From RUG14223 sp051881075 (GTDB taxonomy: Bacteria > Bacillota > Clostridia > Oscillospirales > Acutalibacteraceae), in NCBI GenBank assembly GCA_051881075.1, contig JBJEPE010000022.1, positions 1-21,123 of the forward strand: a DNA stretch of 21,123 bases. The letters are read 5' to 3'. Below, piece after piece: positions 1 to 6,465 of the stretch. The notes beneath the pieces were generated by a model. It ran no database searches. It saw nothing but the letters and a program-made list of their open reading frames with translations, and was not told the DNA's origin. Both the position numbers and the translations under genes were made by a program. Within the stretch, counting starts at the first letter, position 1. Every line of letters begins with the position of its first letter.

Positions 1-465
1 TCCTTAAAAGTCAAGGTTGCGTTGTTGATTTCAACAACCGGGATTTCCTTTTGCTCGACAGTCTTGCCCGGTGTCATGGTCAGTTTGCTCATAATCTGCA
101 ATGCGATAGAGGTTTCATCGGGATGAACATATTCAGCATCTTTCCCGTTGATTTTCAGCTTCGTGTTCGGACCGAAAACATAACCTCGTGCAGCCGCTTC
201 ATCCGTCAGCTTCACATAAAGCCCATAGGTATATTCTGTATTCTCCTTAAAGGAAGAAATCAATCCGTCGCACCAGCCTCGCTCAACATAAGCACTATTC
301 CAATACTCGGAGCTTGAAATGAATTTACCGTCCTCACCGAACCAGCCTTCAAAATCAAGGACATACGGAGCACCGTCGGGTGTTGTACCGGTAAATACGG
401 GTTTATCGCCGTCCTTAAAGATCAAGGTTGCGTTGTTGATTTCGATCAGCTTGATTTCCTTTTGC
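1..465 (-). repeat. In-frame direct repeat, 411-base period, in the surface protein gene
   Basis: Positions 1-54 and 412-465 are near-identical: both run from tccttaaa through a shared tcaaggttgcgttgttgatt core to atttccttttgc. The offset is 411 bases, exactly 137 codons, so this is a coding module repeat. Further copies probably lie beyond the left edge. Confidence 0.85.
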
Positions 466-929
466 GTGGCAGGCTTTACCGTCCATTCATCGGTAATCTC
501 ATAAATCTGATATTCGTGGACATCCAAAGTTGATGTGGTATTACCTTCTTTGTCAGTTTCAAGTATCAAATAACTGTCATCAAAATGGTCAAATGTAGTA
601 TTCGTTGTGCGATTTGATTTGACTGCACCGGAAGGAAGCTGAGATTTAACAACAGCTTCTAATCGAGTAATTTCAGCCTGTACTGCATCGTCTGAAACAT
701 TTCCTTCAACAAAATCTCCCTCTTCACTCACGTTATAGGTATTTACGGTATTCCCATCGCTGTCCTGAAGGGTAACATTCGCAGTCAGCTTGACCTTTGT
801 GTGATAGGTGTGATTATAGACCGTGTCCTCCGCAAACACCGTTACAGGTGCAAATGCCATTATCATACATAGCACAATTAATATGCTTATGATTTGCCTT
901 GCATGATGATTTTTTATGTTTTTATTCAT
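1..929 (-). CDS. Secreted repeat-containing surface protein, 3' end outside window
   Basis: The minus-strand frame stays open from an ATG at 929 to the left edge, so about 309 N-terminal residues are visible and the C-terminus is missing. AGGAGG (938-943) lies 8 bases upstream and fixes the start. Residues 1-33 look like a signal peptide: a basic start, a hydrophobic core near residues 12-30, and cleavage near VFA/ED. After a unique region of about 120 residues, a 137-residue module begins around residue 150 with the motif EINNATLIFKDG, and a second copy starts at the window edge. Other motifs are GWFGEDG and YVFGPNTKLKING. This is the style of wall-attached or secreted Firmicutes proteins built from tandem beta-rich modules, but the family was not identified. 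An LPXTG or other anchor would lie outside the window. It diverges from the helix-turn-helix gene at 1144, which may control it. Confidence 0.85.
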   Translation of the reverse strand, partial: MNKNIKNHHARQIISILIVLCMIMAFAPVTVFAEDTVYNHTYHTKVKLTANVTLQDSDGNTVNTYNVSEEGDFVEGNVSDDAVQAEITRLEAVVKSQLPSGAVKSNRTTNTTFDHFDDSYLILETDKEGNTTSTLDVHEYQIYEITDEWTVKPATQKEIKLIEINNATLIFKDGDKPVFTGTTPDGAPYVLDFEGWFGEDGKFISSSEYWNSAYVERGWCDGLISSFKENTEYTYGLYVKLTDEAAARGYVFGPNTKLKINGKDAEYVHPDETSIALQIMSKLTMTPGKTVEQKEIPVVEINNATLTFK

Positions 930-996
930 TTGAAAAACCTCCTGTTAAGTATTTTTCCTGATTATTTTTTAGGTAGATCCTTTATGGACTATTTAC

Positions 997-1025
997 ATTA
1001 TAATATGCCGATAATGACAAAACAA
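997..1025 (-). promoter_or_regulatory. Probable promoter of the surface protein gene
   Basis: On the minus strand, TTGTTT (1025-1020) and a perfect TATAAT (1002-997) are separated by 17 bases, in the right place for the gene starting at 929. The inverted repeat at 1028-1065 begins directly upstream of the -35 box. Confidence 0.55.
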
Positions 1026-1027
1026 TT

Positions 1028-1065
1028 AAGTTTCCGGAAATGGCATTTGACAAAAACGGAAACTT
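1028..1065. promoter_or_regulatory. Inverted repeat in the divergent intergenic region, possible operator
   Basis: AAGTTTCCG (1028-1036) and its perfect complement CGGAAACTT (1057-1065) are separated by 20 bases. The left arm is also part of the palindrome TTTCCGGAAA (1031-1040). It lies between the two divergent start regions, next to the -35 box at 1020-1025, so it suits an operator for the helix-turn-helix protein at 1144. That pairing is inference. Confidence 0.45.
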
Positions 1066-1103
1066 TTTTCGCATTTAATCTTTATTTTTGCACATCTATA
1101 CTG

Positions 1104-1109
1104 TATAAT
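1104..1109 (+). promoter_or_regulatory. Possible -10 box of the helix-turn-helix gene
   Basis: A perfect TATAAT lies 35 bases before the ATG at 1144. No good -35 is seen at 16-18 bases upstream. A TTGACA at 1047-1052, inside the inverted repeat, is too distant to pair with it. Confidence 0.35.
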
Positions 1110-1143
1110 ATAAGAAAAGCGTTTCACTGTGAGGAGGTTCTGC

Positions 1144-2880
1144 ATGAGATTTTACGTAATGCTAAATGAATATATTGATAAGCTGGGATGCAAGGCAAAG
1201 GATGTGAGTGAGAACTCAGGCATATCCGCTGCCACACTCAGCCGCTACCGTTCGGGAGAAAGGCTTCCTGATGTAAATTCCGAAGCCTTTGAAAAACTAT
1301 GCGCTGCGATAGCTCAGATTGCCAAGCAAAAGAAATGTTCAGATATTACGGAAGCTTCCGTGCGTAAATGTTTTTTGGAAGCAGAGGATTTTCTGTCTGC
1401 TGACACGGAGCAGCTTCTGAAAAACTTTGATACGCTTGTTTCAACGCTGAATATCAGCATTAACAAGCTGTGCCGCCATATCAATTATGATGCTTCAACC
1501 GTATTTCGTTTTCGTAACGGTACACGCAAACCGGCAGATCCTAAAAAATTTGCTGCGGATGTTGCCGGGTACGTTGTAAGAGAGTTGGACTCTACGCAGG
1601 ATCAGGCGGTATTGGCAAAATTGCTTGGCTGTTCCGAAAACGATCTTAGCGACAGTTCGACACGGTTCGATAAGCTGACAGAGTGGCTTCTCAGTGGAAA
1701 AAATACTGAGAATAACCCCATTTCGGATTTCCTGCTCAAGTTGGATGAATTCGATTTGAACGACTATATCAAAGCGATTCATTTTGATGAGCTGAAGGTG
1801 CCGTCCGTACCGTTTCAGATGCCTACATCAAAAACATATTTCGGACTTAATGATATGATGGCAAGCGAGCTGGATTTTCTGAAAGCCACAGTTCTTTCCA
1901 AATCCATGGAGCCTGTGACAATGTACAGCGATATGCCGATGGAGGAAATGGCGAAAGACTCCGAATTTCCGAAAAAGTGGATGTACGGTATGGCGATGAT
2001 GCTGAAAAAAGGCTTGCACCTCAATCAGATTCATAATTTAGACCGTTCCTTTGAAGATATGATGCTAGGGCTTGAAAGCTGGATTCCAATGTATATGACC
2101 GGACAAATATCGCCTTATTACCTTAAAAAATCGCAGAACAATGTTTTTTTGCACTTTCTGAAGGTATCGGGTGCCGCTGCCCTTTCCGGCGAAGCTATCG
2201 CAGGTTATCAATCGGACGGAAAATACTATTTGACCAAATCCAAAAAAGAGGTAGAATACTATGCAAAACGAGCGCAGGAGCTTTTAAACAATGCCTATCC
2301 GCTGATGGATATTTATCGAAGTGAGAATCGCAACGAACTGCAGGCTTTTTTGCTTTCGGACTCTAAAGAATCCGGGAAACGCAGAAGTATTCTTTCAACA
2401 TTGCCGCTTTACACAATGGAGGAACCCCTTTTGAAGTCTGTTCTTGAACGACACGGGTTTACCGGCGAGGAAATGCAAAGTATTTTGGAAACCGCCGCCA
2501 TAAGCCGGCAATGGGCGGAAAATATACTTGAAACAGAATCTATAGAGGATGAAGTGTTTGACATCACAAAGGAGGAATTTGCAGCCCATCCTTTAACAAT
2601 CGACCTTTCGGGTGCTTTCTGTGAAAAGAATATTCCCTACACCTACGAAGAATATTGTGCTCATTTAAAAAGCACAGAGCGCTTTGCCGCAAATCACCCT
2701 AATTACACGCTGAAAAAGACTGCATCACAGGCTTTCCGTAATTTACAGATTTCCATTCATGAGGGCAAGTGGGCTATGGTGTCAAAAGGCAGAGCCCCGG
2801 TAATCCATTTTGTTATCCATCACCCAAAGCTGCGTAATGCCATTGAGAACTTTATACCTCCGGTGGTGGAGAAAAACTAA
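1144..2880 (+). CDS. Large regulator-like protein with two helix-turn-helix segments
   Basis: The product is 578 residues. AGGAGG at 1132-1137 lies 6 bases before the ATG at 1144; an upstream in-frame GTG at 1129 is inside the ribosome binding region and is rejected. Residues 15-43 read as an XRE-type helix-turn-helix (KDVSENSGISAATLSRYRSG). Residues 104-131 read as a second, similar one (ISINKLCRHINYDASTVFRF.NG), so the N-terminus looks like an internal duplication. The remaining 430 residues have no motif I recognise and no membrane segment; they are probably a sensory or oligomerisation region. The divergent surface protein gene and the shared inverted repeat suggest control of that gene and of itself. 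The family is far longer than ordinary XRE repressors (70-200 residues). The helix-turn-helix call is confident; the target is inferred. Confidence 0.8.
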   Translation: MRFYVMLNEYIDKLGCKAKDVSENSGISAATLSRYRSGERLPDVNSEAFEKLCAAIAQIAKQKKCSDITEASVRKCFLEAEDFLSADTEQLLKNFDTLVSTLNISINKLCRHINYDASTVFRFRNGTRKPADPKKFAADVAGYVVRELDSTQDQAVLAKLLGCSENDLSDSSTRFDKLTEWLLSGKNTENNPISDFLLKLDEFDLNDYIKAIHFDELKVPSVPFQMPTSKTYFGLNDMMASELDFLKATVLSKSMEPVTMYSDMPMEEMAKDSEFPKKWMYGMAMMLKKGLHLNQIHNLDRSFEDMMLGLESWIPMYMTGQISPYYLKKSQNNVFLHFLKVSGAAALSGEAIAGYQSDGKYYLTKSKKEVEYYAKRAQELLNNAYPLMDIYRSENRNELQAFLLSDSKESGKRRSILSTLPLYTMEEPLLKSVLERHGFTGEEMQSILETAAISRQWAENILETESIEDEVFDITKEEFAAHPLTIDLSGAFCEKNIPYTYEEYCAHLKSTERFAANHPNYTLKKTASQAFRNLQISIHEGKWAMVSKGRAPVIHFVIHHPKLRNAIENFIPPVVEKN

Positions 2881-2924
2881 AAGAAAGACACATAGTCGAC
2901 TGCACCTCTTAAAACATAAAAAAC

Positions 2925-2956
2925 ACCGAGAAAAACATTCTACGGTTTTTCTCGGT
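2925..2956. terminator. Bidirectional hairpin terminator between convergent genes
   Basis: ACCGAGAAAAA (2925-2935) pairs perfectly with TTTTTCTCGGT (2946-2956) around a 10-base loop. The T-rich tail is better on the minus strand (gttttttatgtttt) than on the plus strand (atttatattt). It can serve both the gene ending at 2880 and the carboxypeptidase ending at 3106. Confidence 0.7.
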
Positions 2957-2978
2957 ATTTATATTTCGGCTACCTTTT

Positions 2979-3041
2979 CCAATGCCGGATAATTCAGTAC
3001 ATCAGATGTATTCTCTAAATTATTTCCTTATCAGGCATTGG
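2979..3041. repeat. Imperfect inverted repeat in the convergent intergenic gap
   Basis: CCAATGCCGGATAA (2979-2992) matches the complement of 3028-3041 at 13 of 14 bases, with 35 bases between. GGCTACC also occurs on the same strand at 2969-2975 and 3049-3055. Neither arm has a T-run, so a terminator is unlikely. It may be a remnant of a small mobile element or a recombination scar, but nothing else supports that. Confidence 0.4.
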
Positions 3042-3105
3042 CATTTTGGCTACCCGGTTTTTATTTTTATAAACTGATAACATAACTCGTTTTAATAATA
3101 CTTTA

Positions 3106-4452
3106 TTACAGATTGCGGTACTTCTTAACGGTGCGTTGTTTTTGCTTTTTACTGTTATAAACAATAACCATTATAACGTATATAACGAACAAAACTGCAA
3201 CTATAGTTATAGAGAGTACAAACCACTTTGAGCTTAATACATTTTTACCCACCTGCAAATAATACAGTACCGAGCTGCGTTCAACTGACTCAGTTGCTAC
3301 TAAGTTTACGGTGGTAAGCTCTTGGTTAGCGTAGCTTATAGTCGCGGTACCTATTACATCGCCGGCACGTATTGGGGTATCTACGCTATCCGGTATGTTT
3401 GTTTTGATATCTATACTTGAACTTTCAACATTAGCCGGCAAAAGCGTGGTATATCCGTTTTCCGGAACGAGCAGTATGGTATCCTTATTCCATGCGTTAT
3501 TGATATTTATCTCACATATCGGCTTTTGTTCGTCAATTACGGATTTAAGCTCAAGTGTATTAAATGCCCATTCGTACAGATTTTTTGAGTCTATCATGGC
3601 ACCGTTTTCTTCTATCTCGTTACCGTCCTTATCGGATGACGGCGCACCGTATGCAACGCATAGGTATGTGTAGCCATTCTTTATAGCATACGATACCAGA
3701 CAGTATCCGGACTCATCTCCGCACCAACCGGTCTTTATTCCACGGCAGTAAGGATAGTAGTAATCTCCGCCTCTTGCGGGGTCTAACAGACTGTTTGTAG
3801 TTATAAGAGGCCTGTCCTCGCCTAAAATGTATGATGTTGTCATACCGCAAATTTCGGTGAAATGAGGTGTTTGAAGGGCATACTTTGCTATCTTATACAT
3901 ATCCTCGACCGTGGTATAGTGGTCTATCGCATAAAGTCCGTGCGGATTTGAAAAATGAGTATTTACACAGCCCAGCTCTTCAGCCTTTTCGTTCATCATT
4001 TCAACAAATTTATCAATATTACCCTCTCCCAAGTGATATGCAAGTATCAAGGCGGCATCATTACCTGACGGTATCATTAGACAATGCAAAAGCTGTAAAA
4101 CCGTTAATTTTTCGTTTGCTTCAAGTCCCGCAAGCGAGCTCCCTGTACCTTCGAGTAAATCCAACACACCCTCATCAATCGTAACGACAGAGGTTTCAAC
4201 ATCGCCGAACATTTCGCTTGCGACAATGTATGTCATTATCTTGGTTGTAGATGCAGGAGAACGTTTTTCCTGAGCATTTTGTTCATAGGCAACTATACCT
4301 GTGTCAAGATTTACAAGGTATATTGCTTTGCTGGTTGTGTCAAAATCTATATTAAAAGTTAAAGCACTTGAAGAAACTTCCGAAATGCACGAAAAAAACA
4401 GGCAAAATATTATACAAAATACTGAAATTCTAAAAAATATTCCTTTTTTCAT
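3106..4452 (-). CDS. D-alanyl-D-alanine carboxypeptidase (peptidase S11, PBP5/DacF type)
   Basis: This enzyme trims the terminal D-Ala from peptidoglycan stem pentapeptides outside the membrane. All three penicillin-binding motifs are present in order: S68-T-T-K71 (nucleophile Ser), S129-G-N131 and K240-T-G242. Residues 5-24 form a hydrophobic signal segment. After the catalytic domain and a beta-rich domain (about 315-400), a second hydrophobic stretch at about 412-434 is followed by a basic tail. The protein is therefore anchored by a true transmembrane helix, where classic PBP5 uses an amphipathic one. At 448 residues the size is normal for clostridial DacF-like proteins. AAAGGTGA about 8 bases upstream supports the ATG at 4452. 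It stands alone, divergent from the gene at 4624. Confidence 0.95.
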   Translation of the reverse strand: MKKGIFFRISVFCIIFCLFFSCISEVSSSALTFNIDFDTTSKAIYLVNLDTGIVAYEQNAQEKRSPASTTKIMTYIVASEMFGDVETSVVTIDEGVLDLLEGTGSSLAGLEANEKLTVLQLLHCLMIPSGNDAALILAYHLGEGNIDKFVEMMNEKAEELGCVNTHFSNPHGLYAIDHYTTVEDMYKIAKYALQTPHFTEICGMTTSYILGEDRPLITTNSLLDPARGGDYYYPYCRGIKTGWCGDESGYCLVSYAIKNGYTYLCVAYGAPSSDKDGNEIEENGAMIDSKNLYEWAFNTLELKSVIDEQKPICEININNAWNKDTILLVPENGYTTLLPANVESSSIDIKTNIPDSVDTPIRAGDVIGTATISYANQELTTVNLVATESVERSSVLYYLQVGKNVLSSKWFVLSITIVAVLFVIYVIMVIVYNSKKQKQRTVKKYRNL

Positions 4453-4623
4453 AGAAAAATCACCTTTTTTATGTTATTATATATTCTAAATCTATTTTAC
4501 ACTACTTTTATAAGAATAGCAACTTATTTTTTTGTAAATTTTTTACTATCACAAGTTACAAAAACGTTATAATAATCTTGTATAAATCTTATTGAATAAC
4601 GTACAATTAGTGGAGGGATGGAC

Positions 4624-5304
4624 TTGATTTACGTTACCGGTGATACTCACGGCGAGCTTTCATGCTTTGAAAGTGCCGCTGTAAGAAAACTAAAGAAAAA
4701 CGATACTCTTATTGTATGTGGGGATTTCGGATTTTTATGGGATGACTCTGAAGAGGAAAGAAAAAACCTGAAATACTTGTCTAAGAGAAGATATAATATC
4801 ATGTTCGTAGACGGAACACACGAAAACTTTGATATGATAGATACCTATCCTATAGTAGACTATATGGGCGGCAAGGCCCGCAAAATAGCAAACAATATCT
4901 ATTATATGATACGCGGTCAGATTTATGAGATAGACGGCAAGACCGTATTCGGCTTTGGCGGAGGGGAATCCCCCGAGAAAGAGCTTCGTATTCAGGCAGG
5001 AAAATGGTGGAAAAGAGAGATGCCCTCGCTTAATGAGATGCGTGATGCCTTTGAAAATATTAAACGTCACGGGCTGAAGGTTGACTATGTTATAACGCAT
5101 GAACCGTCGGCAAGTGTAAAGAATATGATAGACCACAAGAGCGAGATAAACTCTGTTGCGGCATTCTTTGACGAACTTGCCAAAAATATTGAGTTTAAGA
5201 AGTGGTTTTTCGGTTCACTGCATATAGACAGAAAGATAACCTCTAAGCATTATGCGATATTTAACAGCGTAGTGCCGGTAGAGCCATCAAAGAAGAGAAG
5301 ATAA
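4624..5304 (+). CDS. Calcineurin-like metallophosphoesterase, first gene of the sbcDC operon
   Basis: The product is 226 residues. The motifs are G6-D-T-H-G10, G33-D-F-G36, G64-T-H-E67 (equivalent of GNHE), a THEP motif near residue 155 and GSLHID near 197. Together they give the metal-binding set of the calcineurin-like superfamily, with small variations. The substrate is unknown; family members act on phosphodiesters, phosphoproteins or nucleotides. GGAGGG at 4612-4617 touches the ATG at 4618 but sits 6 bases before an in-frame TTG at 4624, so TTG is the likely start. The gene ends 27 bases before sbcD and probably shares its transcript, so a role near DNA repair is possible but unproven. 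A TATAAT at 4568-4573 is a candidate -10 box; no clear -35 was found. Confidence 0.85.
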   Translation: MIYVTGDTHGELSCFESAAVRKLKKNDTLIVCGDFGFLWDDSEEERKNLKYLSKRRYNIMFVDGTHENFDMIDTYPIVDYMGGKARKIANNIYYMIRGQIYEIDGKTVFGFGGGESPEKELRIQAGKWWKREMPSLNEMRDAFENIKRHGLKVDYVITHEPSASVKNMIDHKSEINSVAAFFDELAKNIEFKKWFFGSLHIDRKITSKHYAIFNSVVPVEPSKKRR

Positions 5305-5331
5305 TATAATATTAGTTTGGAGGAAATCAAC

Positions 5332-6465
5332 TTGAAAATAATTCACACCTCTGACTGGCACTTGGGCAAGTCGCTTTTTAAACAGCCGCTGATAGAGGAT
5401 CAGGCTTATTTTATAAATAATTTTTTGCTTCCGCTTGTTAAGAAGGAATCTCCCGATGTTGTAATAATATCGGGGGATATTTTTGACAGGGGAATAGCTC
5501 CCGTAGAGGCGATAAGCCTTTTTGACGGATTTATTGACAGTATGGCGCAGCTTGGTATTCCTCTTGTTGTCATAACCGGTAATCACGACAGTAAAGAGAG
5601 AATAGCAATCGGAGCAAAGCTACTGCGTAGCGGCGGCATCTATATTTCATCCGATATTAGCTCCGTAGAAGCACCTATAGAGCTTACCTGCGGCGATGAG
5701 AAGGCGCATATATACACTCTGCCATTCTTCACTCAGCGGCAGGCAGAGGAGTATTTGGGCGAAGATACGGATACATATAATACCGCATATTCAAAAGTAA
5801 TAGAAAAGATAACTCCGTCAATAGATGATAAATATATAAATATATTGGTAGCGCATTGCTTTGTTACAGGCAGCAGTACATCAGATTCAGAAAGTCCCCT
5901 GTATGTAGGCGACAGCGCACAGGTAGATAAAAAACTTTTTGATTGCTTTGATTATACCGCACTCGGACATTTACACGCACCGCAGAATGTAAGCGAAAAG
6001 GTCAGGTATTCCGGTTCTCCGCTTAAATATTCATTTGATGAAGAGCATCAGAAAAAGGCGGTGTCTATAGTTACACTTACTAAGGACGGAGTAAATATTG
6101 AGAACATCCCCGTAGTAACTGCTAAGGACGTATATACCGTGAGCGGTAAATTTGATGAGCTTGTTGAGCTGGGCAAAGAAAAGCCGAGCAATGACTATAT
6201 ACACATCAATCTTACGGATAAGTACCCTGTGTATATGCCCGTTGACAGGTTAAGAGAATACTTCCCTAATATACTCAGTCTTTCGTGTGAATATATAACA
6301 GGCAGCGGCGCACAGAGAACAGAAAGTACCATTACAACTAAGAGTACCGACATGGAGATATTTACTCAGTTTTTATCACAGATATGCGGCGTAGAGCCTA
6401 CAGAGGAAGAAACAGAGCTGTTTAACCTGCGTTTAAGCGAGAGCGAAGCAGGAGGTGCGGTATGA
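5332..6465 (+). CDS. sbcD: SbcD nuclease subunit of the SbcCD (Mre11-Rad50 type) complex
   Basis: This is the Mn-dependent nuclease of SbcCD, which opens DNA hairpins and protein-blocked ends. Phosphoesterase motifs are D8-W-H10, G48-D-I-F-D-R53, G83-N-H-D86, a VAHCF motif near residue 177 and ALGHLH near 217. The length of 377 residues is normal. GGAGG at 5319-5323 precedes an in-frame TTG at 5332, giving the family-typical start MKIIHTSDWHLGK. An upstream TTG at 5317 overlaps the ribosome binding site and is rejected. The last four bases overlap sbcC as ATGA, a typical translationally coupled junction. Confidence 0.96.
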   Translation: MKIIHTSDWHLGKSLFKQPLIEDQAYFINNFLLPLVKKESPDVVIISGDIFDRGIAPVEAISLFDGFIDSMAQLGIPLVVITGNHDSKERIAIGAKLLRSGGIYISSDISSVEAPIELTCGDEKAHIYTLPFFTQRQAEEYLGEDTDTYNTAYSKVIEKITPSIDDKYINILVAHCFVTGSSTSDSESPLYVGDSAQVDKKLFDCFDYTALGHLHAPQNVSEKVRYSGSPLKYSFDEEHQKKAVSIVTLTKDGVNIENIPVVTAKDVYTVSGKFDELVELGKEKPSNDYIHINLTDKYPVYMPVDRLREYFPNILSLSCEYITGSGAQRTESTITTKSTDMEIFTQFLSQICGVEPTEEETELFNLRLSESEAGGAV

